A stretch of DNA of 18,156 nt from an uncultured Eubacteriales bacterium (GCA_900319615.1 ONPE01000007.1:1-18156), one strand, 5' to 3'; positions 1-7,286 are shown, counted from the stretch's first letter. Notes: a model not told the origin generated them from the letters alone. Numbers and translations are program-made.

Positions 1-42
1 TTTTGCAATATAATTCTGATTTATGATTACCAAAAAATAATC

Positions 43-633
43 TCAGAAATCCGTGCCCAAGAAGCCGTTGAGCCCCTTGAAGGTGAGGATGTTTATCCTG
101 TTGCTGATATCGTCGATCGGCTCGGTGCGGTCGGAGTTGAACCACTGTCTGTACACCGCGACCATGCCGGACATCATAAAGGTCAGCATGAGGTCGAGCT
201 GTTCGTCTTCTGTCTCGAGATACGGGCGGATGACGGTCTTGACCTTCGCGCTCAGCAGCTCGGTGATCTTGCTGGTGAGGCTGACGTTAGAGTTCATGCT
301 CAGCAGATAACCGAAGAAATCCATATCGGTGTTGATGACCGCGGTCAGCTTCTCAAAAAGCAGATACGGGCTCTCGAGGTTGTTCTTGAAGTCGATATCG
401 GTGATCGCCTCGTCGACATGGCTGATAATGTCGTTCTCGATCTCGTCGACGACCTCGTGCACGCCCGAGTAATAATTGTAAAAGGTCTTGCGGTTTATAT
501 CGGCGACAGCGGCGATATCGCTGATGGTGATATCGTTGATGTCCTTCTCGCTGAGCAGCTTTGCAAAGGCGCTCTTGATGGCTCTCTTTGTCTTGATGAC
601 CCGGCGGTCGGGCGAGCGGTTCTCGGCAGTCAT
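43..633 (-). CDS. TetR/AcrR-family transcriptional regulator
   Basis: A DNA-binding repressor of about 196 residues. The N-terminal helix-turn-helix is clear: ITISDIAAVADINRKTFYNYY at about residues 35-55, with the FYNYY end typical of the TetR family. The rest is an all-helical ligand/dimerisation domain of normal size with no recognisable ligand signature. I chose the ATG at 631-633 because a strong ribosome site (AAAGAGGAA, 638-646 on the plus strand) lies just upstream and the HTH then falls at the usual distance from the N-terminus. An in-frame ATG at 694-696 would add 21 residues but has only a weak site. The gene is divergent from a lipid-metabolism run, which suggests that it controls that run and itself; this is inference. 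Family assignment is secure, target and effector unknown. Confidence 0.88.
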   Translation of the reverse strand: MTAENRSPDRRVIKTKRAIKSAFAKLLSEKDINDITISDIAAVADINRKTFYNYYSGVHEVVDEIENDIISHVDEAITDIDFKNNLESPYLLFEKLTAVINTDMDFFGYLLSMNSNVSLTSKITELLSAKVKTVIRPYLETEDEQLDLMLTFMMSGMVAVYRQWFNSDRTEPIDDISNRINILTFKGLNGFLGTDF

Positions 634-772
634 AGCTTTCCTCTTTATCTCATATAATTCAGGTGACGCAGCGCTGTCAAATACGCGCTTCACCATTATT
701 ACTCATGTGTGGTATATTCGACAAATTCCGACGATACTGTGGTAATTACACCATTAATATAAGTATATGGAG

Positions 773-802
773 TTGCGTTTTCACCACAATTTGTATTATA
801 TT
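773..802 (+). promoter_or_regulatory. Putative promoter for the glycosyltransferase/lipid run
   Basis: TTGCGT (773-778) and TATATT (797-802) are 18 bp apart on the plus strand. The -10 shares 797-800 with the -10 of the divergent TetR promoter, so one bound protein could block both. The leader to the GTG at 954 would be about 145 nt. The -35 is only a partial match, so this is a moderate call. Confidence 0.4.
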
Positions 803-805
803 ACA
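792..805. promoter_or_regulatory. Candidate TetR operator dyad over both -10 boxes
   Basis: TGTATTATATTACA has TGTA and TACA half-sites arranged symmetrically around the overlapping divergent -10 boxes. A second imperfect dyad, TGTGGTAATTACACCA (738-753, inner GTAATTAC perfect), lies downstream of the minus-strand start site. Either could bind the TetR protein encoded next door. This rests only on symmetry and position. Confidence 0.25.
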
Positions 806-824
806 CAGATGAGGCTAAAGTCAA
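795..824 (-). promoter_or_regulatory. Sigma-A type promoter for the TetR gene
   Basis: Reading the minus strand, TTGACT (819-824) and a perfect TATAAT (795-800) are separated by 18 bp. Transcription would start near 788, leaving a leader of about 155 nt before the preferred start codon at 633. The -10 box overlaps the -10 box of the opposing promoter at 773-802. Confidence 0.6.
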
Positions 825-880
825 GCATCTAAACGGATATCTTATACCAATATTCAATAAACTTCCCCGGTGCAAGCACT

Positions 881-949
881 AAAGTGTCCGCCGGACACTT
901 TACCCTCGCTATGCTCGGGCGGGGTATTAACCTAAGAGGATAAATCCTC
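881..949 (+). promoter_or_regulatory. Leader hairpins; second one covers the ribosome site of the glycosyltransferase
   Basis: A perfect 9-bp hairpin, AAAGTGTCC-gcc-GGACACTTT (881-901), is followed by an imperfect CCC...GGG hairpin (about 902-920) and by GAGGA-taaa-TCCTC (936-949). The last hairpin folds the AAGAGGA ribosome site (934-940) of the gene starting at 954. The first hairpin has no T-run, so it is not a convincing terminator. The block resembles an intergenic palindromic element, but it could damp translation of the gene. Confidence 0.4.
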
Positions 950-953
950 CCCT

Positions 954-2009
954 GTGGTTTTGTCCTACGATACCCTGCCCGGTACCGCCGCGTCGCTTAC
1001 GGAAGAAGCCCGCGAGCGCGGTTTACAGGTCGAGTGTGTGGAGCTGAAAAGCCTGATGTCACAGTCTAAGCGTTCTTTATCGCGCCGCAGCCGCTTTGTG
1101 CAGAGCGCCAAAGAACTGCTCGGGGCGGTATACAAGGCGTATGATCCGCTGGACTACACCTTCATCACCGCTCTCACCCACTATATCAACGAGAGCGACA
1201 TCGACACGGTCATCTGCACCGACGCCTACTCGGTAAAGGTGATGTCGCTGTCGAAGCAGGCGGGGCTTGATCCGCTATGCTACGCCGTCATATCCGACTA
1301 TGAGGCGGCTACGCTCAGCAACCCCACCCTGCTGGACGGCTACTTCATCGCTCAGGAAGAGCTGAAATACTACATGATACGCCACGGCATAGGCAGCGAC
1401 AGGCTGTACAACTACGGCTTGCCGATACCCAAGAGCTTTCGCCGCACGCTCGGCAAATGGGCTGCGCGGAATTATCTTTTCATCCCGCAGAACAAGCGCG
1501 TGTATCTGGTGCTGACAGGCGGCATGGGCTACGACGAGGTCACGGGCATATGCTCCGAGATGCTCGACGCTGAGGATGAAGACTTCCTGCTTTACATATT
1601 GCTCCCGCGCGACAGCGAGATACGCGACCGTCTGGAGCAAAAGTACAAGGGCAGGGACAGCATCAGGGTGATCGCCCTGACAAGACACCTGAACATCTAC
1701 ATGGAGGGCGCCGACGCGGTGCTCAGCCATCCGAAAGCCTTCGAGAGCTACGAGGCTGCAGCCGTAGGAGCGCCGCTGGTGCATATCCTGCCGCCCAACG
1801 GAGCCGAGAGGCGGATAGCCGAGTTCTTCGCCGACAGAGAGATGTCGCTTAAGGCGGCGTCGATACGCGACAGCATCGCGCAGGCGAGGCGGCTCGCGCG
1901 CGAAAAAGCGGTGGCGGAACGTATGCGGCACGTGCAGTCGCGATACATACGCGGCGACGCTTCGCAGAGGATAATGGAAACCATCCTCAAAAAAACCGAT
2001 TATCACTGA
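954..2009 (+). CDS. MGDG synthase/UgtP-like glycosyltransferase (GT-B fold)
   Basis: Likely a glycolipid glycosyltransferase of the MGDG-synthase/processive diacylglycerol glucosyltransferase group, which transfers a sugar from a UDP-sugar to diacylglycerol on the inner membrane face. Visible family marks: an N-terminal Rossmann half ending in the AVISDYE...GYFIAQEEL block (111-137), the inter-domain GLPIP (155-159), a second domain opening with VLTGGMGY (186-193), and a donor-site segment SHPKAFESYEAAAVGAPLV (258-276) where the family usually has a KPGG-type loop. The N-terminal Gly/His acceptor loop is also replaced (SYDTLPGTAAS). The start is GTG, as an in-frame stop lies at 933. Both altered loops mean substrate and activity are uncertain. 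It heads the lipid run and may share its promoter. Confidence 0.7.
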   Translation: MVLSYDTLPGTAASLTEEARERGLQVECVELKSLMSQSKRSLSRRSRFVQSAKELLGAVYKAYDPLDYTFITALTHYINESDIDTVICTDAYSVKVMSLSKQAGLDPLCYAVISDYEAATLSNPTLLDGYFIAQEELKYYMIRHGIGSDRLYNYGLPIPKSFRRTLGKWAARNYLFIPQNKRVYLVLTGGMGYDEVTGICSEMLDAEDEDFLLYILLPRDSEIRDRLEQKYKGRDSIRVIALTRHLNIYMEGADAVLSHPKAFESYEAAAVGAPLVHILPPNGAERRIAEFFADREMSLKAASIRDSIAQARRLAREKAVAERMRHVQSRYIRGDASQRIMETILKKTDYH

Positions 2010-2080
2010 CGACCGTTGACTCAAAGCGGTCAACGGATGATCGGTATATACAGCAAAAACACAAAGGATAAGGAAACACT

Positions 2081-2338
2081 ATGGTAAAAACAATAGACGG
2101 AATCGTCTTTCTCAATATGCTTCGCGCAGGCGCGCAAAAGCTCAGCGAAAACCGCACGACCGTGAACGATCTGAACGTCTTCCCCATCCCCGACGGCGAT
2201 ACGGGCGACAATATGTTCATGACCGTGAACGCCGGAGCGGAGAAAACACTGGAGAACAGCAATATCTCCGAGACAGCGGAGAACGCTGATCCTCTCGCGC
2301 ATCTTCTCGGGCATCGCAAAGGGCACCGACGGCGCTGA
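2081..2338 (+). CDS. fakA: FakA N-terminal fragment
   Basis: An 85-residue frame with ribosome site AAGGA (2070-2074) 6 nt before the ATG. About 68 residues are genuine FakA: NVFPIPDGDTGDNM gives the metal-binding aspartates D38, D40 and D43. From about residue 70 it is read out of frame. Alone it would lack most of the nucleotide-binding domain and should be non-functional. Confidence 0.7.
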   Translation: MVKTIDGIVFLNMLRAGAQKLSENRTTVNDLNVFPIPDGDTGDNMFMTVNAGAEKTLENSNISETAENADPLAHLLGHRKGHRRR

Positions 2339-2369
2339 CGCTCTGGACACCACGGGCTTCATCCGCGCG

Positions 2370-3674
2370 ATGGAGCAGGGCGTAGAGGAGGCTTACGGCG
2401 CGGTATCAAAGCCGGTCGAGGGCACCATCCTCACCGTCTGCCGCGAGGGCGTGGAGAAGCTGCACGGCAAGCGGCCCGAGACCTTCGAGGAGCTCTTCGA
2501 CATACTTCTCCCGGAGCTCAGACGTTCGCTTGAGAACACCCCCGAGAAGCTCGACGTCCTGAAAGAAGCAGGCGTGGTCGACTCCGGCGGCGCAGGGCTC
2601 GTATACATCACGCAGGGTATGCGCGACGGGCTCAGCGGCGAGTTCCAATCTGTCACGGCAGGCGGCGCGTCAGCTCAGAAGGTCGATCTCAACGCCTTCA
2701 CCGAGGACAGCGAGCTCGAGTTCGGCTACTGCACCGAGTTCCTGCTCCGTCTGCAAAGGAGCAAGACGGATATCGACAGCTTTGACACCGAGGCGTTCAC
2801 AGGCTGGCTGAACTCGGTCGGCGACTCGGTGGTCTGCTTCAAGGAGGGCAGCATCGTAAAGGTGCATGTCCACACCAAGACCCCCGGCGACATCCTCAAC
2901 CACTGTCAGAAGTACGGTGAATTCCTGACCACCAAGATAGAGAACATGACCCTGCAGCACAACGGCAGCCACGGTATGCAGGAGCTCAAGCTCCGCAACG
3001 AGGAGCACAAAAAGCCCTACGGCATCGTGACCGTCGCGTCGGGCGAGGGGCTGCGCGAGCTGTTCATATCCCTGGGCTGCGACGTCGTGGTCGACGGCGG
3101 ACAGAGCATGAATCCCTCTGCGGAGGAGCTTGTAAAGGCGTATGAGCAGACGAACGCAGAGACCGTCTACGTCTTCCCCAACAACGGCAACATCATCCTC
3201 ACCGCGGAACAGGCGGCTAAGCTCTGTCCCGATGTTGAGGTACGTGTAATAAATACCAAGACCATCGGCGAGGGCTACTCGGCTATCTCGCTGTTCGACC
3301 CCCATATCGGCGATACCGACGCCGTGACGGAGCACCTCAACGAGCTGATAGCAGACGTAATTACCGGCATGGTCTCGCGTGCGTCGCGCGATGTTTCGAC
3401 AGGCGCCGTCGAGGTAGTCAAGGACGATTACATCGGCTTCGTCGGCGACGAGATATACGTCGATGAAAAGACCCCGGAGGAAGCTCTGGTCGGTCTGTGC
3501 GACAAGCTCGGAGCCGGCAGCTACGATATCCTCCTGCTGCTCGCAGGCGCGGACGTCGATAATGCAAGCGCACAAAAGATGTGCGGCGAGCTCGGCGCGA
3601 AATATCCGCGCAGCGAGGTCATCATGGTCGAGGGCGGTCAGCCCATCTATAACTATATCCTGATTTTGGAATAA
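2370..3674 (+). CDS. fakA: FakA C-terminal portion (remaining DhaL, middle and C-terminal domains)
   Basis: An open frame with good family similarity from about 2286. It carries the end of the DhaL kinase domain (KPVEGTILTVCREGVEKL), the middle domain (GEGLRELFISLGCDVVVDGGQSMNPS, cited in two parts: GEGLRELF and DGGQSMNPS; then PNNGNIIL), and the C-terminal domain ending in EGGQPIYNY, typical of YloV/FakA. The first ATG (2370) has no ribosome site and lies inside the kinase domain, so separate translation is doubtful. The codon pattern is intact throughout with no further stops, which suggests that the lesion is recent or an assembly error. It is normally paired with FakB, found downstream at 3916. 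Confidence 0.75.
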   Translation: MEQGVEEAYGAVSKPVEGTILTVCREGVEKLHGKRPETFEELFDILLPELRRSLENTPEKLDVLKEAGVVDSGGAGLVYITQGMRDGLSGEFQSVTAGGASAQKVDLNAFTEDSELEFGYCTEFLLRLQRSKTDIDSFDTEAFTGWLNSVGDSVVCFKEGSIVKVHVHTKTPGDILNHCQKYGEFLTTKIENMTLQHNGSHGMQELKLRNEEHKKPYGIVTVASGEGLRELFISLGCDVVVDGGQSMNPSAEELVKAYEQTNAETVYVFPNNGNIILTAEQAAKLCPDVEVRVINTKTIGEGYSAISLFDPHIGDTDAVTEHLNELIADVITGMVSRASRDVSTGAVEVVKDDYIGFVGDEIYVDEKTPEEALVGLCDKLGAGSYDILLLLAGADVDNASAQKMCGELGAKYPRSEVIMVEGGQPIYNYILILE

Positions 3675-3730
3675 GCAGGCACATCCCGAGCGCCGAAAAC
3701 GTCCGCAGACGTCTCACCTTTGATTATTAT

Positions 3731-3876
3731 AAGGTTGAGATTGCCACGGGCTGAAGCCCTCGCAATGACGATTTATATAAAATCGTTTCGGGACGCATAT
3801 TGATCGTCATTATGAGGAGGAACAGAGTTCCGACGTGATAATCTCAACCTCTGCCATTTGCGCCCCGCAATGACAT
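3731..3876. repeat. Palindromic intergenic repeat, family 1, copy 1
   Basis: The element lies in the 241-bp gap between fakA and fakB. Perfect 11-bp inverted ends AGGTTGAGATT (3732-3742) and AATCTCAACCT (3840-3850) enclose sub-palindromes: GGGCT-ga-AGCCC (3748-3759), and CGCAATGACGAT (3761-3772) against ATCGTCATTATG (3803-3814). The right half, from GACGCATA (about 3792) to GCAATGACA (3876), recurs at 6941-7021. It looks like a small MITE- or REP-like mobile palindrome and contains no gene. Confidence 0.75.
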
Positions 3877-3915
3877 CTCAGAATAAATGAATCCAAATAG
3901 AAAGAAGAGAAGCAA

Positions 3916-4791
3916 ATGTTAGTATTATTCACCGATACCGATACCGATATCACCCCTGCAGAAGCAAAAGAGTTCGGCTACCGCCTGATCAGTATGCCCT
4001 ACTCCATCGACGGCGATACCGTCTATCCCTACGAGGATTTTGAAGAGTTCGACGCTCACGCGTTCTATGACAAGCTGCGCGGCGGCGTCCTGCCGAACAC
4101 CTCGGCTATCTCGGCACAGCGCTATAAGGACTACTTCGAGCCGGTATTCAAGGCAGGCGACGATATCCTGTACGTCCACTTCTCGCGCAACATGACCGCC
4201 ACCTTCGACAACATGGATATCGCCGTGAAGGAGCTGCAGGAGCAGTATCCCGACCGCAAATTCTATGAGATCGACACCATGGGCATCACGATCTGCTCGC
4301 TGATGGCTGTCAAGGAGATCGGCGATATGTACAAGGCAGGCAAGAGCGTAGAAGAGATGCTCGAGTGGTCAAAGACCGAGATCAACAAGATCGCGTGCTA
4401 CTTCTTCGCCGACGACCTGAAATTTTTCCGCCACAGCGGTCGCGTATCCGGTCTTGCAGGCACCATGGGCACCCTGCTGGGCATCCGTCCGATCATCTAC
4501 ATGAACGAAGACGGCAAGATGGTCTCGGTCGGCAAGGAAAAGGGCAGGGTCAAGGCTATGGAGCGCCTGATCAACTACGTCGACGAACTCGGCGAGGACG
4601 TAAAGTCTCACCGCGTCATCATCGGCAACACCGACAGCCGCGAGATCGCCCTTGAGATCGAGCGTATGCTCAAGAATAAATACGGCGCAGACCTGCGTAC
4701 CGAGATTTGTGACGTCAACCCCACCGCCGGCAGCCACTGCGGCCCCAACGCGGTAGGCGTATGCTTCCACGCCAAGAGAAGAACGGTTTGA
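3916..4791 (+). CDS. fakB: DegV-family fatty-acid-binding protein (FakB-like)
   Basis: A 291-residue cytosolic DegV protein of normal length. Members bind one fatty acid between two domains and present its carboxylate to FakA, giving acyl-phosphate. Visible marks: N-terminal TDTDTDIT (6-13, matching the DSTxD opening), the TSAIS loop (62-66) where the family has TSQPS, FSRNMTATF (89-97), FFRHSGRVS (170-178), and GSHCGPNAVG (272-281) near the C-terminus, matching the family's GxHxGPG lipid-head motif with Asn in place of the last Gly. The ribosome site is weak (AAGAAGAGAAG). It follows the broken fakA and is followed after 1 nt by the GNAT-like gene. If fakA is truly broken, this protein would need another FakA or another role. 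Confidence 0.88.
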   Translation: MLVLFTDTDTDITPAEAKEFGYRLISMPYSIDGDTVYPYEDFEEFDAHAFYDKLRGGVLPNTSAISAQRYKDYFEPVFKAGDDILYVHFSRNMTATFDNMDIAVKELQEQYPDRKFYEIDTMGITICSLMAVKEIGDMYKAGKSVEEMLEWSKTEINKIACYFFADDLKFFRHSGRVSGLAGTMGTLLGIRPIIYMNEDGKMVSVGKEKGRVKAMERLINYVDELGEDVKSHRVIIGNTDSREIALEIERMLKNKYGADLRTEICDVNPTAGSHCGPNAVGVCFHAKRRTV

Positions 4792-4792
4792 T

Positions 4793-5917
4793 ATGATAAG
4801 GATAAAAGAAGTCGAAACAAAAAAAGAGCAGAAGCAATTCATCGACCTTCCGCTCGAATTATACAAGGACTGCCCCTACTATGTGCCGCCTCTCTACGGC
4901 GACGAAAAGGGGATGTTCAAAAAGAGCTTCATCTACAACGACTGCTGCGATATCGTAAACTACATCGCCTATGACGGCGACCGTCCGGTCGGACGCATAC
5001 AGGGCATCATTCAGCGCGCTTATAACGAGAAGAACAACGAAAAGCGCGTGCGCTTCACCCGCTTTGACTCGGTGAACAACAAGGAGGTCGCGGCGAAGCT
5101 CTTCGGCGCGGTCGAGAGCTGGGCTGTCGAAAAGGGCATGGATACTGCCTGCGGCCCCCTGAGCTTCTCCGACCTCGAGCGCGAGGGTATGCTGGTAGAG
5201 GGCTTTGACGAGATGTCGACCTTCGAGACCCAGTACAACTACGAGTACATCCCCAAGCTGGTCGAGTCGCTCGGCTATGAGAAAGAGGTCGACTGGACCG
5301 AGAGCAAGATATATCCCCCTGCCGAGGACGACGGCACGATGAAGAAGATGGCAGACTTCGTCATGAAGCGCTATAAGCTGCACTTCGGCGAGGCAAAGAA
5401 CATCGACGACTTCATCGACAAATACGGCGATCAGTTCTTCGGGCTGATAGACAAGGGCTACGAAAACCTGTACGGTACCGTGCCGTTCACCGAGCCGATG
5501 AAGAAAGAGATCATCAAGTCGTTCAAGCTGATCGTCGACACAAAGCACGTAGCGATTATCCTCGATGAAAACGACCGCGCCGTGTGCATAGGCATATGCT
5601 TCCCCTCCATCAGCAAGGCTGTGCAGAAGTCGCAGGGCAAGCTGACCCCCGCTGCTCTCGTAAGGCTGCTCAAGGCGATAAAGAATCCGAATATCATCGA
5701 CCTCGGGCTTATCGCGGTAGAGCCGGAGTACCTCAACCACGGCGTACCTGCGGTAGTATCCGCAGAGATACTGAGGATGCTGAAAGAGGACGGCATAGAG
5801 TATGCCGACACCAACCTCAACCTCGAGACGAACGCGTCGATACAGAATATGTGGAAGCGCTTCACCGAGGTCAAGTACAAGCGCTACAGAGCGTATGTGA
5901 AAAGGCTGGTGAAGTGA
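4793..5917 (+). CDS. Uncharacterised GNAT-like protein in the FakB-PlsX block
   Basis: A 374-residue protein of a type conserved in Clostridia, which I recognise but cannot name. It reads like two acyltransferase (GNAT) folds: an N-terminal half with YIAYDGDRPVGRIQGII (about 58-74) and a C-terminal half with VCIGICFPS and IDLGLIAVEPEYLNHG, the latter like a GNAT acyl-CoA/phosphopantetheine segment. Between them, CGPLSFSDLEREGMLVEGF is a striking conserved-looking block. No signal peptide or membrane helix is visible. It starts 1 nt after the fakB stop, and its TGA shares its A with the plsX ATG, so it is probably translationally coupled on both sides. A role with acyl-phosphate or acyl-ACP is inferred from this position only. 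Confidence 0.8.
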   Translation: MIRIKEVETKKEQKQFIDLPLELYKDCPYYVPPLYGDEKGMFKKSFIYNDCCDIVNYIAYDGDRPVGRIQGIIQRAYNEKNNEKRVRFTRFDSVNNKEVAAKLFGAVESWAVEKGMDTACGPLSFSDLEREGMLVEGFDEMSTFETQYNYEYIPKLVESLGYEKEVDWTESKIYPPAEDDGTMKKMADFVMKRYKLHFGEAKNIDDFIDKYGDQFFGLIDKGYENLYGTVPFTEPMKKEIIKSFKLIVDTKHVAIILDENDRAVCIGICFPSISKAVQKSQGKLTPAALVRLLKAIKNPNIIDLGLIAVEPEYLNHGVPAVVSAEILRMLKEDGIEYADTNLNLETNASIQNMWKRFTEVKYKRYRAYVKRLVK

Positions 5918-6927
5918 TGAAGCTGATAATAGACTGCTTCGGCGGCGACAAAAGCCCCTCGGCTAACGTAGAGGGGGCGATCATCGCGCTGAAGGATCAC
6001 AGCGACCTCAGCCTGATACTCACGGGCGACGAGGAAGCGATAAAGGCAGAGCTCTCAAAGCACGCATACGACGGCGACAGGATCGAGATAGTCCACGCCC
6101 CCGAGGTGATCACAGGCGAGGACAAACCCACCGACGCCATCCGCCTAAAGCGCGAGAGCTCTATGATAAAGGCGGTCTCGATGCTGCGCAAAGAGCCGGA
6201 TATCGCAGGCTTGGTATCCACCGGCGCTACAGGCGCGCTGATAGCCGCGGCGACGCTTCGCCTGGGAAGGATACGCGGCATCCGCCGACCTGCCTTCTGC
6301 CCCATCCTGCCGACCATGAACGGCGGTATCGTGGGCATATGCGACTCCGGCGCGAACGTCGACGTCACCGCAGAGATGCTCCTGCAGCAGGCGATAATGG
6401 GCTCGGCGTATCTCAAAGCCGTCTACGGCATAAAGGATCCGCGGGTCGCCCTGCTGAACATCGGCGTCGAGAGCGAGAAGGGCGACGACCTGCGCAAGGC
6501 AGCCTACCCGATGCTCAAAGCGTGCGGGAGCCTGAACTTCGTCGGCAATATGGAGAGCCGCGACCTGCTCTCGGGCAGCTACGACCTCGTCGTGTGCGAC
6601 GGCTTCTCGGGCAATGTGCTGGTAAAGACCACCGAGGGCACCGCTCTGGAGCTGCTCAAAAAGCTGAAAAAGGACATCTACTCAAAGACGATCTACAAGC
6701 TCGGCGCCCTGCTGATGAAGAGGATGTTCATGGAGGAAAAGGAGTTCATGAACTATCACAACTACGGCGGCTCGGTGCTGCTGGGCTGTGAAAAGACCGT
6801 GGTAAAGGGTCACGGCAGCTCAGACGCTAAAGCGGTTAGCATCTGCATAGATCAGGCGTATAAAATGAGCGACGGCAGCATGAACAGCGAGATAGAAGCC
6901 GCTCTATCGCTAACAGAAATCGGTTGA
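5917..6927 (+). CDS. plsX: Phosphate acyltransferase PlsX
   Basis: PlsX reversibly converts acyl-ACP and phosphate to acyl-phosphate, the donor for PlsY in the first step of phosphatidic acid synthesis; it is a peripheral membrane enzyme. The 336-residue length is typical. Visible motifs: N-terminal DCFGGDKSP, VSTGATGAL, GICDSGANVDV, LLNIGVESEKG and CDGFSGNVLVK. The ATG at 5917 overlaps the preceding stop (TGATG), and homology starts right there; the open frame extends upstream only as an accidental reading of the previous gene. Its last codon and TGA lie in the AATCGGTTGAG start of a family 1 repeat, so an insertion may have reset the C-terminus (TEIG). PlsX completes the FakA-FakB-PlsX-ACP route. 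Confidence 0.96.
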   Translation: MKLIIDCFGGDKSPSANVEGAIIALKDHSDLSLILTGDEEAIKAELSKHAYDGDRIEIVHAPEVITGEDKPTDAIRLKRESSMIKAVSMLRKEPDIAGLVSTGATGALIAAATLRLGRIRGIRRPAFCPILPTMNGGIVGICDSGANVDVTAEMLLQQAIMGSAYLKAVYGIKDPRVALLNIGVESEKGDDLRKAAYPMLKACGSLNFVGNMESRDLLSGSYDLVVCDGFSGNVLVKTTEGTALELLKKLKKDIYSKTIYKLGALLMKRMFMEEKEFMNYHNYGGSVLLGCEKTVVKGHGSSDAKAVSICIDQAYKMSDGSMNSEIEAALSLTEIG

Positions 6928-7021
6928 GATTGCCACGGGGCGCATATCAATCGTCATAACAAGGAACAAAGTTCCGACGAAGCAATCTCATCCTTTGCTT
7001 TTTGCGCCCCTCTCAATGACA
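6918..7021. repeat. Palindromic intergenic repeat, family 1, copy 2
   Basis: It opens with AATCGGTTGAG (6918-6928), supplying the plsX stop codon, continues TTGCCACGGGGCGCATA, and ends at CAATGACA (7021). The stretch 6941-7021 aligns along its length with 3795-3876. It holds its own inverted pair, GAGATTGC (6926-6933) and GCAATCTC (6982-6989), and the hairpin GGAAC-aaa-GTTCC (6963-6975). It fills the plsX-acpP gap. Confidence 0.75.
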
Positions 7022-7045
7022 ATTTATAATAAAAGGAGAACAATA

Positions 7046-7273
7046 ATGTTTGAAGAACTGAAAGTTATACTGGATGAACAGCTCCATCTGGGCGGCAAGG
7101 AGATCACCCTTGAGAGCCGCATCAAGGAGGATCTCGGCGCGGACAGCCTCGACGTCCTGCAGATGCTGATGACCATCGAGGAAGAAAAGGGCATCGTCAT
7201 CCCCGACGAGGAGCTCGCGACCTTCGAGACGGTCGGCGATATCGTCGCTTATCTGGAGAAAAACCGGAAGTAA
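7046..7273 (+). CDS. acpP: Acyl carrier protein
   Basis: A 75-residue acidic four-helix protein that carries growing or imported acyl chains on 4'-phosphopantetheine. The attachment site is Ser34 in EDLGADSLDVLQM, the family signature. The end, IPDEELATFETVGDIVAYL, is also typical. The start at 7046 is fixed by AAGGAG (7033-7038) and by the usual ACP N-terminus; the open frame extends upstream into the repeat but that part is not coding. It follows plsX, its partner, and is closed by a strong terminator at 7287. Whether this is the main fatty-acid-synthesis ACP or a dedicated one is not shown by the sequence. Confidence 0.95.
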   Translation: MFEELKVILDEQLHLGGKEITLESRIKEDLGADSLDVLQMLMTIEEEKGIVIPDEELATFETVGDIVAYLEKNRK

Positions 7274-7286
7274 TAATGCACTGAAA

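Larger units (their letters stand above)
2081..3674 (+). pseudogene. fakA: Frameshifted fatty-acid kinase subunit FakA (DhaL/YloV family)
   Basis: Two adjacent reading frames together encode one FakA/YloV protein, the ATP-binding DhaL-type kinase that phosphorylates fatty acids held by FakB. Frame 1 (from 2081) runs normally through the Mg-binding PDGDTGDNM motif and ends in nonsense (HLLGHRKGHRRR). The correct sequence resumes one frame over at about 2286 as LILSRIFSGIAKGTDGADAL. Against the family pattern, the conserved stretch with ARGNSGV between the two is absent. A deletion of a few tens of bases, of length 3n+2, near 2281-2288 would explain both the missing residues and the shift. Either this strain has lost FakA or the assembly is wrong here. 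Confidence 0.8.

Noticed and set aside
1275..2033. Long minus-strand frame (about 250 codons) opposite the glycosyltransferase
   Set aside because: It is opposite a better gene, has no ribosome site and no family features; GC-rich codons leave such frames open.
2013..2036. 8-bp hairpin CCGTTGAC/GTCAACGG between the glycosyltransferase and fakA as a terminator
   Set aside because: No T-run follows and the next gene is probably co-transcribed; it could be a weak processing site at most.
2670..3575. Minus-strand frame of about 300 codons opposite fakA
   Set aside because: Antisense shadow of a clearly coding sequence, with Val/Leu/Asp-rich composition typical of such shadows.
4859..5740. Minus-strand frame of about 290 codons opposite the GNAT-like gene
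   Set aside because: No start signal or recognisable domain, and the plus-strand gene is coupled to both neighbours.
7002..7030. TTGCGC-17-TATAAT as an acpP promoter
   Set aside because: Its start point would fall at about 7037, inside the acpP ribosome site (7033-7038), leaving no usable leader.
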